A stretch of DNA of 64,000 bases from Bacteroidota bacterium (GCA_016713525.1 JADJOZ010000001.1:1-64000), one strand, 5' to 3'. Positions 44,491 to 54,352 are shown, counted from the first letter of the stretch. The notes: a model not told the origin generated them from the letters alone. Numbers and translations: made by a program.

Positions 44491-44550
44491 GGCACATTTT
44501 GTTTTGCCGCAAACGCTACAAGTCGAACCAAAAGCACATCAAAAAGAGCC
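44491..44550. repeat. Weak hairpin, family GCACATTT/CAAAAGAGC (copy F)
   Basis: Arms 44491-44501 (GGC-ACA-TTTTG) and 44540-44550 (CAAAA-AGA-GCC) pair over 8 bp with the family's ACA/AGA internal loop and a 38-nt loop. It lies upstream of the gene at 44660, like copies A and D. The shorter stem makes it a diverged member. Confidence 0.5.
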
Positions 44551-44659
44551 ATTTTACCAAACACTTTATGATATTAATGTATGTTTCTTGGTCAGAATGT
44601 ATTTTTTAAGACAAAAATTATAATTTTACATTAAATTAATTTGAAAAATTAAATCAATC

Positions 44660-47623
44660 GTGAATAAGATTATTACCTTTTTATTGTTTTCGTTTTTGTT
44701 TGTGAAAACAAATGCTCAGGAGTTTGGATGGGCGGCAAGTTTCGGAAACACTTCTTATGATAGAGGGCATTCATTGACATTGGATTCATTAGGCAATGTT
44801 TATACTTCTGGATATTTTCAGGGAACTACAGATTTTGATCCTGACACCAGCGTTTTTAATCTAACCTCATTTGGCGGCTCGGACCTTTTTGTAAGTAAAC
44901 TTGATTCAGCGGGTCATTTTATTTGGGCAATTCAAATTGGAGGCATTTCATCAGATGGTGGTAATAGTATTGTAGTTGACGATTCGGGTTTTATTTACGT
45001 AACTGGAAATTTTAATGACACTGCCGACTTTGATCCAAAGGGTGGAATTTTCAATATGGTTTCTGCTGGCAGCAATGATATATTTGTTTGCAAGTTGGAC
45101 AGCGTGGGCAATCTTGTTTGGGCTAAACAAATGGGTGGAACAGGTACAGATATTGGAACCTCAGTCTGTTTAGATCCTTGGGGTAATGTTTTTAGTACTG
45201 GCTACTTTAGTGATACCGCTGATTTTGATCCGGGTATTGCTGTGAACAATTTTATATCTGCGGGTTTGGTAGACATATATATTAGTAAACTCGACAATAA
45301 CGGTAATTTTATTTGGGCAAAACAAGTTGGAAATAATCCAATTGAAGATGGTAGTGGAGTCTGTATTGATGGATTGGGAAACTCCTATATAACGGGACGT
45401 TTTGCACACACAGTTGATTTTGATCCAAGTTCTGGTGTTTTCAATTTAGTTTCAAATGGGCAATGGGACATATTCATTTTAAAGTTGGATCCCGCTGGTA
45501 ATTTTGTTTGGGTTAAGCAGATTGGAGGAGTGGATATTGACGAAGGGTATTCAATAACTTTAGACAAATCTGGAAATATATTAACAACAGGGCGGTTTTA
45601 TGGCCAGGTTGATTTTGATCCGGGAATCGGAACAAATTATTTAACTGCGGGTTCAATTTTGGATGTTTTCATAAGTAAGTTAGACTCAAACGGGAATTTC
45701 TTATGGGCTAAACGAATGGGAAATGGTGGAATTCTTTACAGTAGTAATGGGAATGCAATAGTTACTGATAATTGGGGAAGTGTTTATACAACGGGTTATT
45801 TTTATGGTACAGTTGATTTTGATCCCGGACCAGCAACATATTATCTTACAGTTGCAGGCAACGGAACCGCAGCGCCTGATGATTTTATTCAGAAGCTTGA
45901 TGAATTCGGTAATTTTGTTTGGGCTGTCAAAGTTGGTGATACCGGATTAGACTATGGCAAATCAATAGCTGTTGATTTATCTGGCAATGTTTACACAACA
46001 GGTTTTTTTTCCGATTCGCCTGACTTTGATCCCGGAATAGATACTTTCAATTTATCTTCCAATGGAAGTAACGATATTTTTATCTATAAATTACTTCAGA
46101 ATTTTTGTAACTTTATGTCGGTTAATTTTGGTAGTGTTGTTGACATTACATGCACAAACTCGTTAGGATTTGCATCGGGCAGCGCAATAAATGGTTTTGC
46201 ACCTTATAATTATTCATGGAATACTATTCCTACAACTTACGATTCTGTTGCTTCTTTTATTCAAGATGGAATTTATACATTAACAGTTACAGATGATTCA
46301 AGTTGTACAAGAAACGTTTCAATTTTGATAAATGACTTTTCTGCACCATTAAATTATGACCTTAATGTTAATTTGATTGCAACAAACTTTCGTCCAAACC
46401 AAACCACTCATATTTGGCTTGATGCTGACAATAAAGGTTGTGTTCCGGTTTCAGGAGAATTAATATTAATTTTAGATAGTTTAGTATCCTACATTGGAGG
46501 TAATCCAGTCCCAGATTCTATCTCCGGTGATACTTTGAGATGGAATTACACAAATCTGGTTCATGATTTTATTCATTTTAAAACTCATGTAACAGTTACA
46601 ACCTCTCCAACTGCAATTAGTGGAGATTTGATATGCCTAAATGCAATTATAAATCCGACTATCGGAGATGTTGATTCAATAAACAATGCAAAGGAATATT
46701 GTTCCCATGTGGTAAATTCTTATGACCCAAATGAAAAACAAGTATTTCCGATTGGTGAATGTAGCTCCGGATATATTGATTCAAGCCAATTGATTACCTA
46801 CACTATAAGATTTCAGAATATCGGGAATGCAGATGCACTAAACATTTTTATAATAGACTCTCTTGATAATGCCCTTGATTTAAATACAGTTAGGGTTGTG
46901 TGCAATAGTCATGCTATGCATACCGAAATTTTGCCCTCAAATGTTTTAAAGTTTGTTTTCAATAATATTAATCTGCCTGACAGTTCAACAAATGAAGCTT
47001 TAAGTCATGGTTATGTTGTTTTTCAAGTGTTACTTGATTCTAATTCGGTCTCTGGAACCATGATTAAAAATAATGCACATATTTATTTTGATTATAATGA
47101 GCCAGTTAATACGAATATGGTTTTAAATACTGTGTTTACTGGAAATCCATATCCTTCAGCAACTGTTCTTCAAAATAGCACTACTTTAACTGCTTTGACC
47201 GTTGAAGCAACTTACCTGTGGGTTTATTGTGATAGTGGATATGCTTTCATTCCTGGTGCAACAAATCAAAGCTATACTGCTACTATAAATGGAAATTATG
47301 CAGTTGTAATAAGTTCAATTGGGTGTTCGGTTTTGTCTTCTTGCTTTAACATTTATACCGTCGGCATTTCTAATCACTCTAAAGAAAAAGATTACATCCT
47401 TATTAAAGATATTTCTTCTGGTAATTACATTCTTTATTTTTCTCAACTCATAACTAACGGGTCAATAAAAATATTTTCATTAACTGGACAAAAGGTTTTA
47501 GAACAATCAATCTTGAACGACACTAAAATTCTCTTGAATATTTCTTTTCTTAAAGAGGGCGTTTATTTATTAGACATCAATTATTCAGGGAAAAACTCAA
47601 AAGAAAAAATGATAAAAAATTAA
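44660..47623 (+). CDS. Large secreted SBBP-repeat protein with T9SS tail
   Basis: This 987-residue protein starts with GTG (44660) and a signal peptide (IITFLLFSFLFVKTNA). About eight repeats of 55-60 residues carry the pattern GNVYTTGYF..DFDPG..F..SKLDSNGNFIWAK, a beta-propeller-like SBBP array (about 20-475). A PKD/SprB-like section follows (about 480-570), then a DUF11-like or Ig-like domain (YTIRFQNIGNADALNIFIIDSL, quoted in part) at about 690-800, and a T9SS-type C-terminus ending SKEKMIKN. It is probably a surface adhesin. It lies between the two birA copies. Confidence 0.75.
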   Translation: MNKIITFLLFSFLFVKTNAQEFGWAASFGNTSYDRGHSLTLDSLGNVYTSGYFQGTTDFDPDTSVFNLTSFGGSDLFVSKLDSAGHFIWAIQIGGISSDGGNSIVVDDSGFIYVTGNFNDTADFDPKGGIFNMVSAGSNDIFVCKLDSVGNLVWAKQMGGTGTDIGTSVCLDPWGNVFSTGYFSDTADFDPGIAVNNFISAGLVDIYISKLDNNGNFIWAKQVGNNPIEDGSGVCIDGLGNSYITGRFAHTVDFDPSSGVFNLVSNGQWDIFILKLDPAGNFVWVKQIGGVDIDEGYSITLDKSGNILTTGRFYGQVDFDPGIGTNYLTAGSILDVFISKLDSNGNFLWAKRMGNGGILYSSNGNAIVTDNWGSVYTTGYFYGTVDFDPGPATYYLTVAGNGTAAPDDFIQKLDEFGNFVWAVKVGDTGLDYGKSIAVDLSGNVYTTGFFSDSPDFDPGIDTFNLSSNGSNDIFIYKLLQNFCNFMSVNFGSVVDITCTNSLGFASGSAINGFAPYNYSWNTIPTTYDSVASFIQDGIYTLTVTDDSSCTRNVSILINDFSAPLNYDLNVNLIATNFRPNQTTHIWLDADNKGCVPVSGELILILDSLVSYIGGNPVPDSISGDTLRWNYTNLVHDFIHFKTHVTVTTSPTAISGDLICLNAIINPTIGDVDSINNAKEYCSHVVNSYDPNEKQVFPIGECSSGYIDSSQLITYTIRFQNIGNADALNIFIIDSLDNALDLNTVRVVCNSHAMHTEILPSNVLKFVFNNINLPDSSTNEALSHGYVVFQVLLDSNSVSGTMIKNNAHIYFDYNEPVNTNMVLNTVFTGNPYPSATVLQNSTTLTALTVEATYLWVYCDSGYAFIPGATNQSYTATINGNYAVVISSIGCSVLSSCFNIYTVGISNHSKEKDYILIKDISSGNYILYFSQLITNGSIKIFSLTGQKVLEQSILNDTKILLNISFLKEGVYLLDINYSGKNSKEKMIKN

Positions 47624-47774
47624 GTTCATGGTTTCAATCATGATGAGAAAAACCTCTGCCAAAAATAACAAACTCTTTAAACCGATAAATGGCAAAACTG
47701 AAACCAAATTTTATAAGAGAGTATTTTTATTTTGTCGACTTTTGACAGACTTATTAATATGAAATGACACCTAA

Positions 47775-47984
47775 ATGAAGTTTGGGACCTACATACCTTG
47801 CAACATTTTTAAACCGTTTGTGAAGTCTTTTGCAGTTCAGGAAACAACAACAGAAGGCACTTGCAAAATTTTACCCGATACAAGTCTGGTCATTGGTTTC
47901 CAATACAGGGGTCGTTTATCCCGATTGCAAAAGAATACTGAAAAGCCTCTTCAATTTGTGAAGTTGAACACAGCGTTGGTTTAA
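47775..47984 (+). pseudogene. Fragment of an AraC-family regulator N-terminal domain (DUF6597-like)
   Basis: This 69-codon frame begins MKFGTYIPCNIFKPFVKSFA and has ILPDTSLVIGFQYRGRLS. That is the start of the ligand-side domain common in Bacteroidota AraC regulators. Full proteins have about 270 residues with a C-terminal HTH pair, which is absent here. The remaining 47624-48057 stretch holds no other gene. Confidence 0.55.
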
Positions 47985-48057
47985 ACTAACTGATTGCAAC
48001 TTGATCTGTCAACATTCTGATTTAAAATTCAAATTATTTATTCACTCATAATCCACT

Positions 48058-48451
48058 TAATACAAATACCGAACCTCCTTATTCATAAAATAAACCGGTA
48101 TGCCATCTTGCTTTAAAATTTCCAGGCGTCCATCGTCGGTTACTCCGGTGATGGTTCCCTGAAATTTGCCTTCTGGTGTTTGGTAGGTTGCCAGTTTATT
48201 TCTTTGAAACATGGCTTCCTCATACGCTTGATTTATCTGCCGAAAATGGCCAAGTCTTACTCTGGTGTACTATTTATCCAGATTTTCACTCAAGTCATCC
48301 AACAATTTCCGCTACTCAATCTCCTTGTCCTCTATTTTGGCTAAAGAAGTCGCAGGTGGTTCATAATCAGCAAATTGTATTTGATTCACATTAATTCCAA
48401 TCCCAACCACAGAATGGGTGATTTTTGTTCCCCTCAGCGAGTTTTCAATCA
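48058..48451. repeat. 394-bp direct repeat (second copy at 44048-44441)
   Basis: The two segments align without gaps at an offset of 4010 nt from TAATACAAATACCG to the TTTTCAATCA end, with scattered substitutions (for example TTCC/CTCC, TGG/TAG). The sequence between them contains the gene at 44660 and the AraC fragment. Beyond the repeat, the 48452 side continues as birA and the 44442 side does not. Confidence 0.8.
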
Positions 48452-48810
48452 GAATTCCGGCAATTTTTGAATTTCCCACCAAAATGTCGTTAGGCCATTT
48501 AATGGCAACATCAGCCGAAATTTTCGATTTTATGAAGTCGTAAAACACCTAGTGAAATAGCCTGATTTAATACAAAATGATTGGTGATTGGCAAAAACCC
48601 TGGGCTCAGTATATAGCTGACTGTTAGATTCTTATGAGATTCGCTTTCCCAGCCGGAGCTCCTTTGGCCACGTCCCGAAGTCTGGAAATGAGCCATTATG
48701 GCAGTTCCTTCAGCCACCTCATGTTCTTGCAATAACCTGGAGGCATAGCTGTTTGTTGAGTCAGTTTCTTCCAACTCAATCACTAAACTGCCTATTTTGT
48801 TTCCTATCAT
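48058..48810 (-). pseudogene. birA: Biotin-protein ligase (birA), frameshift plus two stop codons
   Basis: Minus strand, from ATG 48810 (MIGNKIGSLVIELEETDSTN). The N-terminal catalytic half is recognisable (TSGRGQRSSGWESE, the biotin/ATP loop). A frameshift near 48545 separates it from IKWPNDILVGNSKIAGILIE. In the last 394 nt (the repeated part) two stops occur: TAG after KEIE and TAG in DK-stop-YTRV, where the duplicate at 44047 has Leu/Arg and Trp. So it cannot make full-length ligase. Another copy should exist in the genome, since biotinylation of acetyl-CoA carboxylase is needed. It is divergent from rsfS. Confidence 0.75.
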
Positions 48811-48859
48811 AGATCGTAAAAAAACACTATTTTTGTACAAACATAGGTAAACCGGTTGA

Positions 48860-49252
48860 ATGGGTAGTAAAATTAAGAAAGTCTCGAATAAACGACAGGA
48901 GTCGAATACGTTAGAAGTGCTGGCAGATGCGGTAGTTCAGGGAATACAGGAAAAAAAAGGACATGATATTGTAGTATTAGATCTTAAGCCGACGGGTACT
49001 TCCATCGCCGATTTTTTTATTGTTTGTCATGGTGATTCGAACACACAAGTGGATGCCTTAGCGCGTTCAGTTGAAGATGAGGTTCATAAACTGACAGGTG
49101 AAAATCCGGTTTACCGGGAGGGATATGAGAATGCTGAATGGATTCTTTTAGATTACATTTCTGTGGTTGTTCATATTTTCGGAAGGGAACAACGCGATTT
49201 TTATGGCATCGAACGTTTATGGGCTGATGCAGAAACAAAACGCATAGCATGA
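48860..49252 (+). CDS. rsfS: Ribosomal silencing factor RsfS
   Basis: The product has 130 residues, the usual size. It has the RsfS/Iojap fold with IVVLDLKPTGTSIADFFIVCHGDS (quoted motif: DLKPTGTSIADFFIVCHG) and ENAEWILLDYISVVVHIFGREQRDFYGIERLW-type end (key part VVVHIFGREQRDFYGIERLW). RsfS binds ribosomal protein L14 (uL14) and blocks subunit joining in starvation. Neighbours birA upstream and ftsH downstream are the usual Bacteroidota arrangement. Confidence 0.92.
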   Translation: MGSKIKKVSNKRQESNTLEVLADAVVQGIQEKKGHDIVVLDLKPTGTSIADFFIVCHGDSNTQVDALARSVEDEVHKLTGENPVYREGYENAEWILLDYISVVVHIFGREQRDFYGIERLWADAETKRIA

Positions 49253-49364
49253 ACTAAAACAACATCAGGTTGTTTAGATATAACATTATCGGGAACAACT
49301 GCCAAATATGCAGTTGGCATAATAGTTGACCCCGCAACAACACAAATTTTGAGATAACGCAGCA

Positions 49365-51440
49365 ATGTCAGATAATTCATCATCAGAAAACAATAACGAC
49401 GGCAAAAAGCGGTCGATGAACCCTTTGAGTAAGATCCCGAAACCGGGTGGAGGCTCAAAGTTTAATTTTTACTGGATATATGCCATTTTGATCCTGGTCA
49501 TTTTTGGTGTTCAGTTCATGGATTTTGGTAACAAACCCCGCGAAGTAACCTGGGTGCAGTTCGAGAATGAAATGCTGAAAACGCATGATGTAGCCAAATT
49601 GGAAGTGATTAATCGCGAAACAGTAAATGTTTACATCAAAAAGGAAAAGCTTTCTCAAGAAAAATATAAAGCAGTTTCCAGCAAAGCATTCAGCAATACG
49701 CCAAACGAAGGACCGCATTTTAAGTTCACCATTGGTGATGTGGCAACCTTCGAAAAGAAAATTGAAGAGTCTCAGAAAGAATTTGCAAACGCCGATCAGG
49801 TAAGTATCAGCTACAACAATAACAAAGAAAGTTACTGGGATTTTATTCTAGGCTGGTTTTTCCCAATCCTGTTACTCGTATTCATCTGGATCATCATGAT
49901 GCGTCGTATGGGCGGTGGTGGTGGTGGCAGCCAGATTTTCAATATCGGAAAATCGAAAGCTACTTTATTCGATAAGGACATGCATGTGAAAGTTACTTTC
50001 AATGATGTTGCCGGACTCGAAGAAGCAAAAGTTGAGGTAATGGAGATTGTTGATTTCCTGAAAAATCCTAAAAAATATACTTCACTGGGAGGTAAAATCC
50101 CAAGAGGTGCATTGCTGGTTGGTCCTCCCGGAACCGGAAAAACTTTGCTTGCAAAAGCTGTTGCCGGTGAAGCACAGGTGCCTTTCTTTTCTTTATCAGG
50201 ATCCGATTTCGTGGAGATGTTTGTAGGTGTTGGTGCAAGTCGTGTACGTGATTTGTTCCGTCAGGCAAAAGAAAAAGCTCCTGCAATTATTTTTATTGAT
50301 GAGATAGATGCCATTGGTCGCGCCCGTGGAAAAGCTCCTTCTTTCAGTGCTAACGATGAGCGTGAAAGTACACTGAATCAGTTGTTCACTGAAATGGATG
50401 GTTTCGGAAGCAATAGCGGTGTCATTATTCTTGCAGCTACTAACCGTGCCGATGTACTCGATCGTGCATTGTTACGTCCCGGACGTTTCGACAGACAGAT
50501 TTATGTGGAGCTTCCTGATTTAAATGGACGTAAAGAAATTTTTATTGTGCATTTAAAACCGGTGAAGACCGATGCGTCTGTTGATATTGATTTCTTAGCA
50601 CGTCAAACACCTGGGTTCTCTGGTGCCGATATTGCCAACTTATGTAATGAAGCAGCACTGATCGCAGCACGCCACAATAAATTAATGGTTGATAAGCAAG
50701 ATTTTCTGGATGCTGTTGACAGAGTAATCGGAGGTCTTGAAAAGAAAAATAAAATCATCACCGCACACGAGAAAAAAGTTATTGCCTACCATGAAGCCGG
50801 ACACGCAACTGTGAGCTGGTTGTTGGAGCACGCACATCCACTAATTAAAGTTTCTATCGTTCCAAGAGGTAATTCACTGGGTGCTGCATGGTATCTTCCG
50901 GAAGAGCGTCAGATTACAACAAAGGAACAAATCATCGATGAAATATGTGCTGCCTTAGGTGGTCGTGCTTCTGAAGAAGTAGTCTTTGGCCAGGTTTCTA
51001 CCGGTGCATTGAGTGACCTTGAAAAAATTACCAAACAGGCATATGCTACTGTAACTATTTTCGGATTGAATGATAAAATCGGAAATATCAGTTTCTATGA
51101 TTCAAGTGGTAATCAGGATTACAACTTCACCAAACCTTACAGTGAAAAAACTGCTCAGATAATTGATGAAGAAGTAAGTAAATTGATCGAAGCCTGTTAT
51201 GCAAGAACAAAAGCAATTCTTGTAAAGCATAAAGATCATCTCGATCAGTTAGCGCATCATTTATTAGAGAAGGAAGTAATCTTCAAAGAAGATCTCGAAT
51301 TGATTTTTGGTAAACGTCCGTTTGAAGAACAGATTTTAATGAATGATAAGACTGCCGTTCCACCGGTTATATCATCAAATGGAAATGGTCAGCATCAACA
51401 AGCTGTTCCTAATTCTAAAGATGATTCGCCGGTAGTTTAA
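49365..51440 (+). CDS. ftsH: ATP-dependent zinc metalloprotease FtsH
   Basis: The protein has 691 residues, two membrane helices (about 33-50 and about 160-178) and a periplasmic domain between them. The AAA module has Walker A GPPGTGKT (about residue 247), Walker B IIFIDEID, an SRH with ATNRADVLDRALLRPGRFDR and the pore motif FVGVGASRVRDLF. The zinc site is AYHEAGHA (about residue 475) with a downstream Asp/Glu. It degrades misassembled membrane proteins and short-lived regulators. The gene is intact and in its usual context. Confidence 0.95.
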   Translation: MSDNSSSENNNDGKKRSMNPLSKIPKPGGGSKFNFYWIYAILILVIFGVQFMDFGNKPREVTWVQFENEMLKTHDVAKLEVINRETVNVYIKKEKLSQEKYKAVSSKAFSNTPNEGPHFKFTIGDVATFEKKIEESQKEFANADQVSISYNNNKESYWDFILGWFFPILLLVFIWIIMMRRMGGGGGGSQIFNIGKSKATLFDKDMHVKVTFNDVAGLEEAKVEVMEIVDFLKNPKKYTSLGGKIPRGALLVGPPGTGKTLLAKAVAGEAQVPFFSLSGSDFVEMFVGVGASRVRDLFRQAKEKAPAIIFIDEIDAIGRARGKAPSFSANDERESTLNQLFTEMDGFGSNSGVIILAATNRADVLDRALLRPGRFDRQIYVELPDLNGRKEIFIVHLKPVKTDASVDIDFLARQTPGFSGADIANLCNEAALIAARHNKLMVDKQDFLDAVDRVIGGLEKKNKIITAHEKKVIAYHEAGHATVSWLLEHAHPLIKVSIVPRGNSLGAAWYLPEERQITTKEQIIDEICAALGGRASEEVVFGQVSTGALSDLEKITKQAYATVTIFGLNDKIGNISFYDSSGNQDYNFTKPYSEKTAQIIDEEVSKLIEACYARTKAILVKHKDHLDQLAHHLLEKEVIFKEDLELIFGKRPFEEQILMNDKTAVPPVISSNGNGQHQQAVPNSKDDSPVV

Positions 51441-51459
51441 TATTAGCTCTCATTTCAAA

Positions 51460-52101
51460 ATGCAGGATAGTACTACCAGGGAAAAAGTTCTGAAAAAAAT
51501 ACGGAGTGCATTAATTTCAAAAACTCCGAACCCTTTCCCTAACCTGGATTTCGACAGTTCCGTATTCCGCATGAATGACGAAGTACCAGAATTGATTTTT
51601 GCGCAGGCTTTCCGGGAGGCAGGTGGTAACTTTGTCTTTTGTGAAACGATGCTCGATTTTGCCGAAGGATTGCTGAACATAGCGCAGGAAAAAAAGTGGA
51701 GCAAATTATTGTGCGTCGAAAAGGAACTTGCCGATTTTTTAGATCAGTGCGAGTTCCCTGTCAATCGCAATCCTGCTGCTGTTACTTCCACTCAGGCAGC
51801 CATCACGCAGTGTGAATGCCTTGTTGCACGTACCGGTTCTATTATGGTTTCTTCTGCCCAAACATCCGGCAGAGGTATTCCGGTTTTTACTCCCATTCAC
51901 GTGGTAGTTGCTTTTCCCGATCAACTGGTTGATGATTTGAAAGATGCGTTTAATTTCATTAAAAGTAAATACAAGGATCAACAGCCATCCGCCACAACCT
52001 TTATTACCGGACCATCACGGACTGCTGATATTGGGAATGAATTGGTGACAGGTGCACAAGGGCCTGCTGAGGTATATCTTTTTTTGGTAGATAAAAAATA
52101 A
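51460..52101 (+). CDS. LUD-domain (LutC/YkgG-like) protein
   Basis: The product has 213 residues. The LUD fold is seen in VTSTQAAITQCECLVARTGSIM, with the family end SATTFITGPSRTADIGNELVTGAQGP (key part FITGPSRTADIGNELV). LUD proteins take part in lactate utilisation, but in Bacteroidota this single gene next to ftsH is usually not part of a lut operon. It starts 20 nt after the ftsH stop and is followed closely by the DUF2007 gene. Confidence 0.8.
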   Translation: MQDSTTREKVLKKIRSALISKTPNPFPNLDFDSSVFRMNDEVPELIFAQAFREAGGNFVFCETMLDFAEGLLNIAQEKKWSKLLCVEKELADFLDQCEFPVNRNPAAVTSTQAAITQCECLVARTGSIMVSSAQTSGRGIPVFTPIHVVVAFPDQLVDDLKDAFNFIKSKYKDQQPSATTFITGPSRTADIGNELVTGAQGPAEVYLFLVDKK

Positions 52102-52106
52102 TCAGC

Positions 52107-52325
52107 ATGACAGCAGCTGTAAATCAGGATTGGATTCGTGTTTATGTTTCCGAACTGGAGCACAAAATCAATATCGTGAAGGCTGTCCTTGAAGATAATC
52201 AGATTGCTGCATTCGAAGTCAATAAAAAAGATTCTGCATATACTTTCATAGGTGAAATAGAACTATATGTCCATGAGAATGATGCCGTACTTGCAAAATT
52301 TCTTATTAATTCAAATCAATTGTGA
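52107..52325 (+). CDS. DUF2007-family small protein
   Basis: This 72-residue protein fits DUF2007: a short alpha/beta signal-transducer-like fold with VYVSELEHKINIVKAVLEDNQIAAF (core: HKINIVKAVLEDNQI), then GEIELYVHENDAVLAK. The stop overlaps the GTG start of cdsA, so translation is coupled. The role is unknown. The family often lies beside lipid or membrane genes. Confidence 0.7.
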   Translation: MTAAVNQDWIRVYVSELEHKINIVKAVLEDNQIAAFEVNKKDSAYTFIGEIELYVHENDAVLAKFLINSNQL

Positions 52326-53151
52326 GTAACCTGCTTCAACGTGTAATAACCGGTGCCGGCTTTGGAATAGTCATGATAGCGACTGTTTGGTTCAGCCACT
52401 GGAGTTTTAGTGCCGTTTTTTTTCTGATTGCAATTTTGGGCTTGAGAGAGTTTTTTCAATTGGTTACCAGTGATCGCATTCAACCTCAGGTAATCTCCGG
52501 TTTGGTGATTGGTGCCGGTGCATTTTTGATGAACTGGCTTTTTGCCAACGGCAGTTATACTGCAGCAATTTTTATGTGGCTTATTCCTGCAGTTGCACTT
52601 CTGTTCATAATGGAATTGTATCGAAATAAATCACATCCATTCGAAAATATTGCCATGACTTTAACCGGCCTGGCATATATAATTGTTCCTATCCTGCTGT
52701 TAGTACAAATGGCATACCGGTTCAAACCGGATGATGCAATTTCCTATCATAATAATGTGGTGCTGGGATTTATTTTCCTGGTGTGGTCATCTGATACCGG
52801 AGCATATTTTATCGGCTCCAAATTTGGTAAAAACAGGTTGTTTGAAAGAATATCTCCAAAAAATCGTGGGAAGGTTTTTTTGGAGGACTAGCATTGGCAT
52901 TACTGGTAGCGCGTATTTTGTCGATTTATTTTACCGAACTCGATTTTTATCAATGGATGATTGTCGCTACCATTACTGTTATTGCCGGAACAATTGGTGA
53001 TCTGGTAGAATCCATGCTCAAAAGAAGTATTGGTGTTAAAGATTCCGGAACGTTATTGCCAGGCCATGGCGGAATACTCGATCGGTTTGATGCTTTTTTT
53101 ATAGCAGTGCCACTCATCTATTTTTATTTTCACCTAATAGGTAATTTGTAA
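52322..53151 (+). pseudogene. cdsA: Phosphatidate cytidylyltransferase CdsA, one frameshift
   Basis: CdsA makes CDP-diacylglycerol from phosphatidate and CTP. The frame starts at GTG 52322 with several membrane helices and WSSDTGAYFIGSKFGKNRLFERISPK. It then breaks in a six-A run at 52858-52863. With a seventh A the text becomes SWEGFFGGLALALL and continues through GDLVESMLKRSIGVKDSGTLLPGHGG (key part GDLVESMLKR..LPGHGG), the CdsA signature, ending at 53151 (about 276 residues). CdsA is generally essential, so a base-calling error is more likely than a real pseudogene. Confidence 0.85.
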
Positions 53152-53212
53152 TAATGCTTTGCCTGCTGGGGCAGGATATTTTTGAAGAGTCAAAAAAATA
53201 TCTTGAGTCGAC

Positions 53213-54280
53213 TTATTCCGCTATCTTAAAAGGAAGTTTTTCGTTACGGCGTGCTTTGGATGCAATGTCAGTAATGAAAAATTTAAAATCAGAACGATAT
53301 ATTGTCCGGTACACTTCGCTGAACAGGTCCTGTTTTTCACGATAGCGTAAAAACGCCATAAACTCAGTATTGTTGGGTAGGGTTTTGGTTTGGAAATTGA
53401 AGCGATATCTTTTTTGAGAACGGAAGGGTAGTTTATTTTGTTCCAATTGTATTGATGCAATCATCCGGTATTTTAACAATGCTTTTTCAGGATTTGTTAA
53501 TGTAGATGGCAACGCACTGTATAAGCTATCGAGTTTACGGGATGAAGCAATCATGTGTCGGGTATAAAGTGCTTCATCATGCAGGAAGTCTCTGTAATTT
53601 TGAAGCTCTGCTGATCCCTCCCCATATTTGAAAATTAAAAACAACTCAGCTCCTTTTTCACCTGTAAATGTGGCAAAATTTTCATTGAAATCGACACTGC
53701 TCTCCAGATACAAAGTAGCATGGGTAAGTTCATGAATAATCAATTCTGCCAATCGCCCGGGACTTCTCTTAAGCATTCCAGATAAAACCGGATCTGTAAA
53801 ATAGCCTAGTGTCGACCAGGCTGAAGGAGAATAGATATCTGTTTCATAACCTTCATTTCTAATTTTAGCAGCCTCTCCCAAAGCAGCAGGTTCATTAAAG
53901 AAACCTTTATAGCTTACTTCGCCAACAACAGGAAATTCCCACTTCTTGGCTTTAAGTTTATAAGGCTCACATCCGGTGACAACCCACATCAAAGGTTTTC
54001 CCTGCTGATCATAATAGGTGGTGTAATTATCTGCATTGGCCAATCCGAGAGAATCAATTGCAAACGATCTGATTTTATTAATGAGTTTAAGTTTTTCAAT
54101 GGTCTCAGGTGCTGTTTTCGGATCATTCAATACATCGGTAACATCTTCCGTATTCAAGACAATATTGAGCTGCCCACGTAGCTGTGAAATGCCGTAGCCA
54201 ATCAACTTATAATTCCAGAGAATAGCGATTACAATCACTAGTGCTGAAACTTTGAAGACTTTTACCAGAATTTTTTTCAT
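53213..54280 (-). CDS. Putative aminopeptidase (PF10023-type), membrane-anchored
   Basis: The product has 355 residues on the minus strand. An N-terminal hydrophobic anchor (VFKVSALVIVIAILW) is followed by a domain with the zinc-metallopeptidase motif IIHELTHATLY (about residue 183) and downstream FNENFATFTGEKGA. These give H-E-x-x-H and a third ligand Glu, as in the PF10023 aminopeptidase family. Its 3' end overlaps the downstream flank of cdsA convergently. The substrate is unknown. Confidence 0.75.
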   Translation of the reverse strand: MKKILVKVFKVSALVIVIAILWNYKLIGYGISQLRGQLNIVLNTEDVTDVLNDPKTAPETIEKLKLINKIRSFAIDSLGLANADNYTTYYDQQGKPLMWVVTGCEPYKLKAKKWEFPVVGEVSYKGFFNEPAALGEAAKIRNEGYETDIYSPSAWSTLGYFTDPVLSGMLKRSPGRLAELIIHELTHATLYLESSVDFNENFATFTGEKGAELFLIFKYGEGSAELQNYRDFLHDEALYTRHMIASSRKLDSLYSALPSTLTNPEKALLKYRMIASIQLEQNKLPFRSQKRYRFNFQTKTLPNNTEFMAFLRYREKQDLFSEVYRTIYRSDFKFFITDIASKARRNEKLPFKIAE

Positions 54281-54352
54281 TTACTTGCCTGCCGAATCAC
54301 TTAAGGCAAATTTAACATGAAAAGTGGTAAGTCAGCCACTACTTTCAAAAAA

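Noticed and set aside
53154..53345. Plus-strand frame after cdsA.
   Set aside because: It overlaps the minus-strand aminopeptidase gene and has no family features.
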